Source of the DNA: Sperchopsis tessellata
Lineage: Eukaryota > Arthropoda > Insecta > Coleoptera > Hydrophilidae
Direction of reading: 5' to 3'
Assembly: GCA_033557685.1 (NCBI GenBank)
Contig: JAWQRN010000326.1
Coordinates: 1-31,385, forward strand
DNA length: 31,385 nt
Part shown: positions 1 to 10,659 of the stretch, piece after piece
Numbering within the stretch: position 1 is the first letter of the stretch
How the letters are laid out: every line of letters begins with the position of its first letter
The notes under the pieces: model-generated
The model's input: the letters and a program-made list of their open reading frames with translations, nothing else
Told to the model about the DNA's origin: nothing
The model's database searches: none
Made by a program: the position numbers and the translations under genes

Positions 1-30
1 TATATATATATGTATATGTATATATGTATA
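1..30. repeat. TA/TATG-rich microsatellite at window edge
   Basis: The first 30 bases alternate TA with interspersed TATG and TATATG units. It is simple low-complexity sequence cut by the window edge. Confidence 0.8.
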
Positions 31-2235
31 AAGGTTTAACTGTACTGTAGTTTAAACTAAGACTCTAGACAGTATTCGGTATGGTGCAATGTAGATTGAT
101 TTATTGCTATTGCAAATATTTCGATGGGCTATATATCATCTTCTTCAGGGTTTGGAAGAAAACAAGAGGTGGATTAGGTCTTAGATGGACGTTTTATCTT
201 AATGAAACAAGCAAAAAACTCTGACCGACCCATTTTAGGTTACTTTATGCTACTCATGGTAGCAAAGTTGGCATGAAATTACCTGCAATTGTATAACTAC
301 GTTTGTTACTGCGGAATGCTTAGATTCTGTATCTGAAGATGCTATTATATATTGTGAAATATTAGACTAGAATAAAGGCTATTATAATTGAAATGCTCCT
401 TTATTAAAGAAAATCTGGACTGTCAAACCCATATTGCTTTATATATCATGTGTGGATGAATTCTGGAAGGTTGGTAGGTTCTTTTGCCAAAGCACGAAGT
501 CTACATCGTTTACCTTCGAACAGGTTAGAATAATTTGAAAGGAAAATGAGGGGTTGCATAACTTATTACATACCAACTGAAAAGAAATTGTTTCCAAATT
601 CTAAAATGCCGTTATATTTGACACCAGCCGTGTTATTGTTTTGAAAAGTTCTGTTATGTTATTTATAAGCTATAAATCATAAATATTTAACACATTCATT
701 TAAATATATTTATGTTCGTCAAACAGTACATAACCTTCAAACTGTTAGAAACTTAACAAATTAAACCATCTTTAAATCTACTGTTTGGTGGTTTAAACTT
801 TGGTCGTTCACAGTTTAAAATGCTCGACTTGTTTATAAACATATTTTTTTAGTCAACTGTTTACCCTGTCTTAGTTCACGGTTTAAAAACATTGTAAATA
901 AGACTTCAGATCTTTCTACAAATTAGTTTGATGTAAAACTATTTAAAATTCATGGGTGTAAAGTGAAAGTCTTCACATAATATGTATATTCCAATTAGGT
1001 CATCTCACCTGAAATTGGTTTTGTAAATATTTAGATGCCAAACTTACATCGTATGGCCAGGTATATAGGTGTAGTAGTTTAGCAAAAAGTTGTGATCTCA
1101 TAATCACAGTGTTCTTCTAACTGTAACTATAAATAAACTTTTCAGATATAACCTTGTGATTCTAAGATAAAGAGCTGTTTTCGTTGCAAGGAAAGTAGTA
1201 CATATGAATACTCCACTCGATCATAAAGAGAGCAGTTGCTTTTTCCCAAGCGTCTTTTAGGACGCAGTGCACATGTTGCTTTGGTCTAGATCTAGATATT
1301 CTAACCTTGTCCACCCTTAGATGCTGTGGGTTTCATTATAAAAAAATTTAGAAAACCAGTTATTGCTCTACAGAATGTACATGATTATGACACAGGGGGG
1401 TTATGTGATTATACATAATAACACCGATATGTGTTTAAAAAAAACCATTTCCACCTTGGGTATCATATGAAAACTATTTAGAAATCGCGTTACATTTAAG
1501 TATTCTGCACGTGCATCTAAACAAGTAAACTTCCTGCCTGAAATTACGAACGGAATATCCATTTTGGTTTTAGTACCGTGCCATATGTGTGCATGTGTCG
1601 ACATCCAACAAAGTTAGACTCTTTCGATGACTCCCATTTCTTCAGTTTGCTCACTCATTATTCACGAGAGGATATTAGCTTTGGTAAATAATAATTAAGT
1701 AATTACACAATATTTGGTCTTGATGATAGACGAGGTGAACATAATGGCGTTAGTAATCTAATAGTTGCGATGTTTGTTTAATGATTGTCACTTACCAAGC
1801 AAAATACAACGCACTTAAAGATTTTGCTTGCAAAGAGTTATAATATAAATAGTCCGGGTTTTTTCGTAATACTTACTGTAACCTAGGCAAACCAATTGAC
1901 ATTTCCATCAATTGACGTTTCTGTACTAAATACGTGCTATATAATTAATTTTCACTTGAAACCAGCAGAAACGTAAGTACATATTAATACATACTTACAC
2001 TGTAAACGTATTATCGTTTCAAGAGTATTATTAATGATGTCCACGAGTTGGGCATATACTAGTTAGTAATGATAATTACGTCGAGAGAGAAAGAAAATAT
2101 TGAATGCTACTGTTCATGAAGCGTGTTATCGTCTGTGGAGATATAAGCCAATGCTGCATAACAGCATAACATAACTTTTTTACGAAGGGTTATTAGTCAA
2201 GAGAAATTAGCGGCTGCGTAATGCAATGGTATTAG
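31..2235. other. AT-rich stretch without a recognised gene
   Basis: No open frame here looks coding. The longest (minus strand, 1401-1604, 67 codons) has no recognisable domain and no splice context. Between about 780 and 890 two loosely similar segments share the core GTTCAC(A/G)GTTTAAAA, too weak to call a repeat family. The segment 115-160 (TATTTCGATGGGC then TCTTCTTCAGGG) resembles ends of insect MITEs, but no partner end is visible. If the minus-strand RhoGEF gene continues leftward, this is part of its next intron. I could not locate a further DH-domain exon in it. Confidence 0.5.
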
Positions 2236-2760
2236 AATTTGATGAAATCGACGGTAGATAGGGTCACTAGCATAGAAACAATCGATCTTAAAGTAAACGT
2301 GGCTAAATCGAAATTTCTGGTGCTTGAGAGTAAGAGAGTGCGTACTGAATGCCCAATTAGCGTAAAAGCGAGAATACTTGAGGAAGTGAACAAGTTTTTC
2401 TACCTGGGGAGCAAGTTTTTAAGAGATGGAATAATTTGTCTGGGGGTTGAAAACCAGATGTGAATGCGGTCGGAAAGTAGCTGGCGCTATGTGGATTATT
2501 TTAAATAATGAAGGACTTACGAATGAGGCTAAAGTGTCTATTTAATAAATGCAATGGGTGTGGACTCTCTTAGAAAATATGCAAATAGAGACGGATTGGT
2601 AGGGTTAGAAATTCATGGGTGTTGAATTAATGCGTCCTGGTATGGGCGTTTAGAAAAAAATCACTTAATGAAGAGGTAGAGCACAGCTAAATGTAGGTGC
2701 GGGGGGGGGAGAGTAATGCAGGTAGATTTAGGAACAAAATTATGTGGTTGAGAGTGTGTA
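2236..2760 (+). pseudogene. Degenerate LINE reverse transcriptase, C-terminal part
   Basis: A 74-codon open frame (2239-2463) contains LKVNVAKSKFLVLESKR followed by ILEEVNKFFYLGSKF. This is the segment that in many insect non-LTR retrotransposons lies just after the reverse transcriptase YADD box, where the usual form reads LKVNVxKSKVMVxE and then FxYLGSxFxxDG. The frame breaks at 2461, after which shifted frames continue the family pattern (roughly AGAMWIILNNEGLTNEAKVS near 2470-2540, then DGLVGLEIHGC near 2590-2625, and weaker similarity to about 2760). The catalytic core is absent. Family assignment rests on recognised motifs, not on an alignment. This is a dead, truncated copy and probably related to the antisense copy at 12840-13690. 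Confidence 0.75.
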
Positions 2761-3109
2761 AAGTAGATAAGTCACAAGATTCAGAAGAACATACATGACA
2801 AGATGCATGTAGTTAGTAAGACATAAGACATTAAAATTAAGACACTCCAGTTTAGAACTTACAAAACATAAATCATCTGTAATAAAAATTTAAATGTGTA
2901 TCCAGATTTATACAGAAATTGGAATGTACGATGGACTGTTTGGTCTAAAAATAACCTGCACATGGCATTGGGTCTATATCTTGGAAGTTTTGTGATTATT
3001 ATTTACTGTTAATCGACTGAATATTTCAGAAAAATAAATTGATATTGTGGTATATATTTATCAAATCCGCTCGAATAACTTCTTATTTACGGAGCGAAAT
3101 AATAAACAG

Positions 3110-3620
3110 AGCGTTGTGCATTGTTCGTGTTGTGCATCCTCCTAGATTAGAGTATGAAGGAATACAAGGCCGTTGGTAAAAAGTACGTAATAGTTTGGGA
3201 CCAAGAACAGAACCCTAGTGTACATTAGCTAAATTTCTGAAAAAGAACTGAAAATAAGTAAAACATGCTCACATGCTTTGGACAACTCACAAATAGCAAG
3301 AAACAATTGTTACAAGATTATCATTTGTCAAAATACACTTTGCATACCTAAACAAGCCACCTGAACTAGGAGAATGCTGTCAGAGTTACTAATTGCAGTA
3401 GGCCGCTTAGGATAATGGTGGATATATTCCCGAGTTATGTCCCTCTGCGCCAGCATATAAGTCTTGCATATTATACAGATAACCCGGTGTGTAAGATCTG
3501 TGGCGAATAAGAGTTAGAAACCTTCCTTTATACGACTGCATAGCACATTGCATTCTGCATTCTGTTAACTAACACTTTTGGGCATCCACGGTTCTTATCT
3601 ACTTGAAAGAAGTTTCCAGA
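3110..3620 (+). pseudogene. Degenerate LINE RNase H and C-terminal zinc-knuckle region
   Basis: Broken frames on the plus strand read in order like the 3' end of an RNase H-bearing LINE (Jockey/I/R1 type). Near 3150-3180 there is YEGIQG, corresponding to GHEGIxGNExAD of RNase H. Near 3190-3215 NSLGPRTEP follows. Around 3275-3400 comes a spacer with LLQDYHLSKYTLHT. Near 3480-3530 NPVCKICGE-ELETF appears, matching the terminal C-x2-C(G)EEExxxH element, then a piece like FGHPRFL near 3575-3600. Stops and frameshifts separate these pieces. I see the motifs directly; the clade is an inference. No poly(A) tail or target duplication is recognisable. Confidence 0.65.
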
Positions 3621-3647
3621 TGAAAAATGCGTAAATAATTTGAAAAT

Positions 3648-3694
3648 TTTCGACGTTTCGTACACGGTTATAAGGGGCATTTCTAAGGTGAGTG
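3648..3694 (+). repeat. Possible MITE end related to the 19746-20137 foldback
   Basis: The segment CGACGTTTCGTACACGG followed by AAGGGGCATT resembles the foldback terminal sequence near 19795-19826 (CGACGTTTCGTCCACCG, then AGGGGACATT). About 25 of 31 positions match by eye. No inverted partner is visible nearby, so this is either a solo end or chance similarity. Confidence 0.25.
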
Positions 3695-4297
3695 ATGCTA
3701 CTTCAGTATATGAACTCAGCAAACCACTATTATTGATATAGTGTTCCATAAAGACACGATGTAATACCTTAATATGTTTTTGTAAGTCTGTATTAGAACA
3801 AATACTGATTGGTGTCTAGCTGCAAGTCAAAAGTTAACTACCCAAGTGGTAGAAGTCAAATAGATAACGATTTTTTTTTATTAAATAAACAGTTAGTAGT
3901 AGGATAATAAAAAAAATAATATACAAGTCTTGTTTGGTGGTGTATGTGGGGAATATAGTGTGAGGAAGTAAAGTTATAGTTTAATTTTATTAATTGAAAC
4001 TATATCTGCACTTTATTTTAGCGTGCTCAATAATAAGTCGTAAAGACAATAGCTGTCGCAAGATTGCTTTATAAAAATATGGCCACAAAAGTTACTGCAT
4101 GTTAAATAAATAATTTCAATTTTAAATTCGGCAATTGGAACTCGAAAACACTTCTACACTTGCCGTTCTCTAAAGGTCATTGAATTGTGCATCATAGGCT
4201 AAATTAGTATACAAAACATAAGCACAGACAATAAACAAACAAACAACGGGCACAAACAACACGATAAAACGAAATTAAAAAATTAGGATGAACATAC
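3695..4297. other. Intronic AT-rich DNA flanking the DH exon
   Basis: This is probably the intron downstream (in transcript order) of the exon at 4413-4298. It has long A/T runs and no recognised coding or repeat structure. Confidence 0.45.
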
Positions 4298-4413
4298 CTG
4301 AATGACCTGATGTAGGTCCGAGACATAGACTGCTTCAGAGTCCACAACTTCCTGGAGGACGCGTTGGTCGGGGCTCATGTTGGGTTGCTCAGCAATGCCG
4401 CTGTCGGCGGATC
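4298..4413 (-). CDS. RhoGEF gene exon: start of DH domain (PLEKHG-like)
   Basis: On the minus strand a 116-nt exon is bounded by an acceptor (CTTCCTACAG just before 4413) and a donor (CAG|GTATGT at 4298/4297). The first two bases complete a split Gly codon whose first G ends the exon at 9411, so the phases agree. The 38 following codons read SADSGIAEQPNMSPDQ and then VLQEVVDSEAVYVSDL, ending HQVIQ at phase 0. The second part is the first conserved helix of a Dbl-homology domain (pattern V-x2-E-[IV]-[VL]-x-[ST]-E-x2-Y-V-x-DL), closest in my recollection to PLEKHG1-3-type exchange factors. Such proteins activate Rho-family GTPases through a DH-PH module. The remaining DH helices and the PH domain are not visible in the window. 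Other DH subfamilies are possible. Confidence 0.87.
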
Positions 4414-5015
4414 CTGTAGGAAGACATTAAATTAACAGATGTCGGGCTCTCCTCGCGCGTTGAAACCAACGCAACACGAACGCATGAAGCATGGTCGAAG
4501 ACGACATGTTTGTATGCATGCGAGATTGTGGATAGAGTGCGTCAGTATGAGTACGTATGCGAATGAACACGGCTATATTTAAATTTATATATTATGTGTA
4601 TAGAATGCATTTAGTTACACTAGAGGTTCACGAGAAGAGCTTCATCAGTGTATCCGAGACGGTTTTTTTCCTGGTAGAAATTATTTATGTGCCGTGAAAT
4701 AAAATGCAAATTTTCTACAAGGAAGTTAAGTGATTTTCCAGGAGTTTTGTCGCGTATCACGAGCACATTTTATGCAAATTATTAAACGAAAAATCTTCTG
4801 ACAAAATACTGCGACATAATGTTTAAAGTAAAATGCGTGTTGATTAAAGCGGCACCGAGTACATAGGTTCACAATGGGAGATTTGTATGTTGCTTTTATG
4901 CAGAGATACTTATAAATACAATGTTCACTTAGTTCTGTAGGTGTAAGTATGTATACTTGGATCTAACCATTCACTGCTATTCAAGTTTGACGAATTTTCT
5001 CAATCATATACATAT
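4414..5015. other. Intron sequence, no gene seen
   Basis: This is part of the intron between the exons at 9411-9594 and 4298-4413. Nothing recognisable is present apart from an 18/20 match between 4417-4436 and the tail-proximal part of the SINE (5530-5549). Confidence 0.5.
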
Positions 5016-5319
5016 ACAGGGTGCCTAAGTCCGCCTGGGTATCTTGGTTAATGTGCTAGCTGCAGAAATGGTTAAATGGTTAAATATCAGTTTCGATTTT
5101 CTCTAACTAGATATTTGCAAAAACTGAAAATCTGCATTTTCTTTAATCGCCCCTGACATTCTTAAGGAACTTTTTTTTTGTGATTAATACGATGGCTTTT
5201 TTATTGATTTTTTACTTCATTGGTTTTCAAGAAATCCGTTAGTTTTTGATGTTCTTGTAAACGGCATTTTTAATTTTACACAAAAAAATATATTTTTCAG
5301 CTTTATAATGATGTTTAAT

Positions 5320-5331
5320 AACAATAATTTT
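5320..5331 (+). repeat. SINE target-site duplication, left copy
   Basis: AACAATAATTTT here is repeated exactly at 5566-5577, directly after the A-rich SINE tail. This is the duplication expected of retroposition. Confidence 0.85.
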
Positions 5332-5565
5332 GTAAGCCGTCTCGTAGCTCAGTGGCTAAGTACTAGGCTACTAAGCGTGGGGACTTGGGTTCGAGTCCCA
5401 GAGACAGTCGGCTTTTAGTGATTAAGGAAAAGTCTTTGTAGTGCACGTTTTCCGGGAGGGACTTAAAACGGTGGGTCCCGTGTAATTGTAGGTAAAATGA
5501 AAATCATGTCATGGCCATAGCAGCTGAAATAGGAAGACGTTAAATAAACAAATAAACAATAAACA
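5332..5565 (+). mobile_element. tRNA-derived SINE with intact Pol III boxes
   Basis: A tRNA-like head carries an A box TAGCTCAGTGG (5345-5355) and a B box GGTTCGAGTCC (5388-5398) within a T-arm-like TGGG...CCCA. The acceptor stem does not pair well, and the sequence continues without a tRNA 3' end into an unrelated body (CACGTTTTCCGGGAGGG, GGTGGGTCCCGTG). The tail is made of AAATAAAC repeats (about 5541-5565). A perfect 12-bp duplication flanks it. SINEs of this kind are transcribed by RNA polymerase III and copied by a partner LINE recognising the tail. The intact boxes and perfect duplication suggest it is younger than the DNA transposon it interrupts. The partner LINE is unknown. Confidence 0.9.
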
Positions 5566-5577
5566 AACAATAATTTT
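5566..5577 (+). repeat. SINE target-site duplication, right copy
   Basis: AACAATAATTTT, identical to 5320-5331, immediately follows the A-rich tail. Confidence 0.85.
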
Positions 5578-6059
5578 ATTATATTTGTTTTGATTAAGAA
5601 AATCAAGAAAACATTTTATTATTATTTTATCAAAAAATCCACTTTCACTTGTTTATGTGCCACCCTCGGTTTTGTACCAATATGTGATGTCGTTTTATAT
5701 TGGGATTCACTTCAATATACTGTTTTTATACATATTAGAAAGAAAGGAAAAAATAATTTTTTTTAGTAGCCTGTCTCCTTTCAGTTAACAAAAGTTTAAA
5801 ATCACTGGCCGTCTTCTTTTGTTCTATAATAATTATAGCTACCTACATTTAGTTATTTCTTATTAATCGTCAGTTTGTGTTGTTTTGTGTTTTGATTACT
5901 TTCATTTATTGATTGGAACCTTTTACTAATGAAGAAAGGTGCCATATGTTGACTTGTTGCATATTGTCTTATACGCATTCAGTAGATGCTGAGATATCAA
6001 CATCCAGAAAGAAAACAACCTGTAAGTGGAATTTTTATAAGACTAACTGATAACTGGAG

Positions 6060-6420
6060 ACAATTTGGATTTTTCAGTCAATTATAAAACGGCAAAAGAA
6101 AGTAAGACCCGATTATATCAACAGGAGAATTCGAAAAAGCAACTGGGTTCCCAAAGACTACTATACAGTTTATTTTGAAACAGAACAAATACCATCCATA
6201 TAAATCTAAAATATGCCAAGAGCTTCGAGAAATGGATGTAGATAGTTGTAAAGCAATTTGTGAATGGTATACTAGAGAATACGGAATTGATATCTTTCCT
6301 CTAGGGGAAAGCCGGTATCATCAACATGGCGCACCAACCCATGATTCATTTAAAATAATTAAATAATCGATGAATTGGGTCAAATGGGCATGTGAGATGG
6401 TTAGCCAGGTATTTTCACCC
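6060..6420 (+). pseudogene. Truncated Tc1/mariner-like transposase
   Basis: The open frame 6175-6366 reads KYHPYKSKICQELREMD, then CKAICEWYTREYG, and then YHQHGAPTH. The first part matches the helix-turn-helix/linker segment of an insect IS630-Tc1-mariner family (usual form KxHPYKxxxxQELxxDDxxRRxxFCEW). The last part corresponds to the block around the second catalytic Asp, usually FQQDGAPxH, here with His in place of Asp. The two blocks are nearly adjacent, so the segment carrying the first catalytic Asp is deleted. Reading continues weakly to about 6420. It lies inside the inverted repeats of the 5016-6903 element, of which it is the remnant transposase. It is not functional. Confidence 0.75.
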
Positions 6421-6903
6421 TATGCATTATTTATTTTATTGTATTTATATATTTATACTTATAACAATGTTCAACATATTTGGCAAGCAGTACTGGAAAC
6501 ATTTTGACACACACCACTTGAAATATTATGTAATGCTGTAGAATCAACTTTTCGTTACATTGAATTATACCATTATCTAAAATAAAATAAAATTCATTTG
6601 GTGCAAAATCAAGGATAAATGAAAGCGGATTTTTCAAAAAAATAATATAAAAATTGTGTTTTTCTGTAATAAACCATTGTAAAGCTGAAAAATAAAATTA
6701 CATTTGTTTTGTGTAAAATTAAAATTGGCGCCTATAAGAAAATCAAAAGTAAAAGTGTTTCTATCGAAAAGAAAACAAATAAAAAATTAATAAACCAAGT
6801 CGTTGCCTATATCAAAAAAAGTACCTCAAAAATTCTAAAACAAAAATATGTGAGCGATTAAAAAATTCATGTTGAAAACTAAGATACTAATGGAGCACAA
6901 TGT

Positions 6904-7130
6904 TATCTTGGGTGTTTTCGCCAATTCCTGGGGTCGGAGATTATACAAAGATAAACATAATTTCACCGATTTCAACTCTAATAAGTAACATTTATACATG
7001 GTAATTTTAAATAATGTAATTATTTATTAAAATTTAATACTAAGCCGAGAAATAATTACAGAAAAATTGCTCTGAAAAAGTTGATATGTAAATTCTGCAA
7101 AGCTGCAAAAGGTACATAACAAAATAATTT
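6904..7130. other. Intronic AT-rich spacer
   Basis: No feature recognised. Confidence 0.4.
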
Positions 7131-7369
7131 TGTATTGGCGATAAGACGTTTACCGGCATGTAAACTTTCAATTGAGAAATTTCAAACTATCATAATTACT
7201 TCAACAGACTTTATGATCCGTCATAGCGATGAACTCGAAAGTGTCATTCGGTTGTCAATAATGTGGTCAATATTTTACCAACCAATTATAAATAACGGAA
7301 TTTTCATTTCAACTTGATGAAACTGTTAAAATATCTGCCTACACTTTATAATCACAACGTACAACTTTC

Positions 7370-7560
7370 AAAGGGTATACAATAGATACACAAGTATACC
7401 TTTATTACGCTGAAGACATCATTGTTGCCTGGTCACTGTTACAGGCTCACAACACACAAAGTAGAAAATTCTTACTGGAATTGTAATCGGAGGGTAAAAT
7501 CTTGTTCCTAGACGCCATAGCTAAGAATAACCACGAAAATCTTGCAAACTTGAAACTTGT
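7370..7560 (+). pseudogene. Possible reverse transcriptase relic
   Basis: One plus frame reads TQVYLYYAEDIIVAW (YAED at 7406-7417), then after one stop SEGKILFLDAIAKN. An RT YADD-like box followed by a [LP]FLD motif is the spacing seen in Penelope-like reverse transcriptases and some other retroelements. No flanking domains are recognisable and the frame is broken, so this is a weak call that could be chance similarity. Confidence 0.3.
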
Positions 7561-9410
7561 ACAATGCCAATATTACAACTCCAACTATACTTAGAATGTA
7601 AAGCATTAGATGGCAAGTGGCAAAATGTCTGTTATAAAAGAGCCAACATGACAATAAAGTTTTCGGCGATATTATAATATAAATCCTATATAAAGGTAAT
7701 CTAGAATAATTTGACCAAAAACACGAAACTTTGGATACACGAAGCAACTTGAGATGACTTTGTGTAAAATAAATTTTGCAAATACATCATTATTTAATGG
7801 GTTTTGGCGGGCACACGAGAAAAATCGCAGGAAAACTTATTCACTAAAAGATAAGTAAAAGATCTTGTTTACAGAAGTCTGCAGAAATATTGATTAACAT
7901 TTAACTGTCAGTTTGACGTTTCCATATAATTTGACAACTTCAAGCAATTACCCTTCAGAGAGACAGACATAGGCTCACATCCAAAATTATGAACTCTGAT
8001 AGGAAAGGTATTACCAGTACAAACCATGTATAGGCTCCGAACGGTTGGACTTGATCCGGCTTATGCCGCTGGTTGAGCCCAGGGGTTGCACGCAAGGGCG
8101 GTGCGTTTCTATTCAAGTGGTTGACAACGAATGTAGGAGTAAAGTTGCTATTCCAAGCAACTGGAAATTGAAAATATTCATCTCGTGTAATGTTGTTGAG
8201 ATAATTATAAAAGCAACGGGTTTTTAAAATTTTCTGGGGAAATACAAAGGGTTATGAGGCTAAAACGTTCGTACCTTGAACATGTTTCTATTATCTGTTT
8301 CAGGAGGATCTTCTTTCTGTAGTTATATAAAAATGCGAGTACGGTTTTCGAGCTATTGTAGACTAAAAGCAATCTCACACCAGGTTTATCCAATATAAAG
8401 CTTGCCACAGGAATACGGGACCTGATACATATTTTCGCTATGGAGTGGGATAACATATTTTGCATGTGATAATTATAATTCAGATTGTTTAACTGCATCC
8501 GCAAAATGGGAGTTGGTAAGAGGACAATGGGGAACCCCTGGAAGCTCTAGAAGTTGAAATGGTTCCTTAATCAGAAATAAGTAAACTTAAGACAAAACTT
8601 AATTAGTGTCGGTATATCCTGAAATACGGACGATTAAAAATTGATAAATCAAGACAGCTGTTCCTATCGATACATAGAAAACGAAAAAGGAGAAAAAAGC
8701 TTCTCCTACGATAATATAATTTGAATAGAAAATATTCACATGTGAGGTATGAACAGGTCTCTGCCACAAATACGGAATATTACGCCATTACCACTAATTT
8801 CTGACGTCACCGGTAGCACCCATGGCGCATTTGGTATATTTTTTCGCAGTAATTACTGATTTTTACGGGTGACTTTAGAGCCAAAATTGTCTTAATTTAT
8901 AGAAATTTGCATTATAAAACAAACATACAAAAATTAACAAATCCATTACATTTAAGACTTTTGTAGAAAAAGGTAAACATATATGTTCGTAAAAGTATAA
9001 ACCAACAAGGAAGGGTAACATGTATTAGCACGCAAATGCCATGTGGATGTTTTGTTCTAAACGAAAATACCATAACTTTCCTATTAGCCTCTAATTAAGT
9101 CGTCACATATTTGATGTGAATTTGTTGCTATCGCACACGCATAGATGAGTAAAAGGCTATATCCTACAAACCAGGAATACGCTATAAGGCTTACTGCTAA
9201 TTACTCTTCAACGTATCCTGAATTTATTGCAGTTTATGCTTTGGATAAATAACAAAGTATTAACTTATACAACAATTTTATCATAACAAAGAAGGAACGT
9301 TACGTATAGCGTCACGCGAAAATGAGTAACACTTAAATTATCAAAGCGAACAAGGAGACTTTGCTCATCTCAAAGGAGGATCCTAATTTGCAATTACATG
9401 TTTCAATTAC
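7561..9410. other. Intron sequence, no gene seen
   Basis: The longest frame is 99 codons on the minus strand (8205-8504). It has no domain I recognise and no convincing splice context. The rest is AT-rich non-coding sequence ending at the donor of the 9411-9594 exon. Confidence 0.5.
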
Positions 9411-9594
9411 CTTGGCTGCCGGTCGGTTCAGGGTCACTATCTAGACTTTCCGCGGAAGCCATGTACGCTGAACTAGGCTGATGCATTCCGCTGCTGCCGC
9501 TAGACGAGCAAGATCCCAAGCTGGTCAAAGACACCGGCCTGGACACCTCCGAGGATGTTGTGCTATTTGTACCTACACTACTTTCACTAGGAAC
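9411..9594 (-). CDS. RhoGEF gene exon: Ser-rich linker before DH domain
   Basis: A 184-nt minus-strand exon follows an acceptor TTTCTTGCAG and ends at CCAAG|GTAATT. It starts in phase 0 with GTT, matching the phase-0 end of the 28493-29286 exon, and ends one base into a Gly codon completed by the 4413-4298 exon. The 61 codons run from VPSESSVGTNSTTSSE through SRPVSLTSLGSCSSSGSSG and SAYMASAESLDSDPEP to TGSQG. More than a third of residues are Ser or Thr, indicating a disordered, probably phosphorylated segment. Acidic Ser-rich stretches of this kind commonly precede the DH domain in PLEKHG-type RhoGEFs. Codon and base composition is visibly more GC-rich than the flanking introns. There is no start codon in the exon; a TTG at the acceptor is not a start. 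Confidence 0.9.
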
Positions 9595-10445
9595 CTGCAA
9601 GAAAGGAAATAACGATTGATTAATATTTACATAATAACAAATTAAATCTATGTTCTAGTATATCACACTCATATTTATTTGTAAGTACCAGAAAACGGTT
9701 TAGTGCAGTACTATATCAGATATACAAGTTAGGCTGTAGCTAGAAATAAATTTGTTCACGTAACAACGATAGTGCATGTATATTTTTTTGGAGGCCTGTT
9801 GTCGTATTTTTTATTGTTTCTGTATTTGGGGACATTTGACTAGTTTTACTTTACGCATAAGTTTATCTTGTGTAGTACTAACCTATTCACACCAACAATG
9901 GATTGATTTTGGGGTTAATGTATACATTTTCTTGATATAAATATCTTGTGTATAGAAAATCATCTTAACATAAAAGTTCATATGTCCAATCAGAATTATA
10001 TATACGCAACTTCCGTAAACCATACGGGTTTTAGAAAGGATGTGGTACCGGCCCGTCTGGACGTGGATACAAGATTGGGCTTATGCCTGTAAAATGCACC
10101 ATAAAATACCACACGCCCTCTAGTATTAAAATGCGACTTTATGACTGTACTAAGAACAATGACAATTTTTAATGTTTGTTGCATTAATATCAATGGCTTT
10201 GTAAGCAAGTAGTTTCAACTCCGCCAATAAAATCAGGATAGCCGTTTATGTGCTAAATTGTACCATACGCGACGTAAGGCAACGAAGAGACTCCAAAATA
10301 GTTCTTTTTTTGTAATATCTCGAGAACGGTATGATAAACATTCAAATTTACATCGTACATATTTTATGTTTATAATACAAAACAAATTAAAATACTAATA
10401 TCTAGTATTAAGTATAAGAAAGTCATTTTATTTTGCAAAAATGTA
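9595..10445. other. Intron, left flank of the piggyBac-like element
   Basis: No domain is recognised. A minus-strand frame at 9996-10208 contains KPNLVSTSRRAGTTSF, which I cannot assign. Confidence 0.45.
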
Positions 10446-10463
10446 TTAACCCACTTATACCTA

Positions 10464-10483
10464 CCGTCATTTTAAAAGGACGG
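10464..10483. repeat. Subterminal near-palindrome of the piggyBac-like element
   Basis: CCGTCATTTTAAAAGGACGG differs from its own reverse complement at two paired positions. It lies 14 bases inside the left terminus, where subterminal transposase-binding repeats may occur. Confidence 0.5.
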
Positions 10484-10659
10484 CGTAAAGTTACCTATTT
10501 TACTATAAATCAGTTGATTGAGGGTAGATGGCAGCACCCGTCTAGCATTCTAGAAGCAGAGTTGTGTACATTGAATCCATTTTTTTGCGATCATTTTGAA
10601 TTATAAAGCTAAGTTCTAACTGATTTATTTTGAGTCATTTTGTGAATACGCAGGAAAAT

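Larger units (their letters stand above)
5016..6903 (+). mobile_element. Tc1/mariner-like element with long inverted repeats
   Basis: The two ends are inverted copies of each other. The left arm (5016-about 5318) begins ACAGGGTGCC and carries GGGTATCTTGGTT, then an AT-rich arm ending near TTTTTCAGCTTTATAATG. The reverse complement of the right arm (about 6668-6903) begins ACATTGTGCTCC and carries TAGTATCTTAGTTTT, ending TTTTTCAGCTTTACAATGG. TA dinucleotides sit immediately outside both ends, as expected of Tc1/mariner target duplications. Inside lies a broken transposase (about 6060-6420), and a SINE has inserted into or beside the left arm. The arms of about 240-300 bp have diverged considerably, so the insertion is old. 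Exact ends are uncertain by several bases. Confidence 0.7.

Noticed and set aside
780..890. Direct repeat with GTTCAC(A/G)GTTTAAAA cores
   Set aside because: Similarity is limited to about 15 bases in AT-rich sequence and cannot be told from chance.
1..4297. Next exon of the DH domain on the minus strand
   Set aside because: I looked for an acceptor followed by a phase-0 frame resembling GY-L-x-P-W or later DH helices and found none. The intron probably extends beyond the window.
5338..5410. A functional tRNA gene
   Set aside because: A and B boxes are good, but the acceptor stem pairs poorly. The sequence also runs on into a SINE body and A-rich tail with a target duplication.
8205..8504. 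Minus-strand 99-codon frame as a host exon
   Set aside because: It has no recognised domain, no clean acceptor/donor pair in phase with the RhoGEF exons, and AT-driven composition.
9598..9600. TTG at 9600 as a start codon for a short protein
   Set aside because: It is the TTG of the TTGCAG acceptor. The exon joins in phase to the upstream exon, so no local start is needed.
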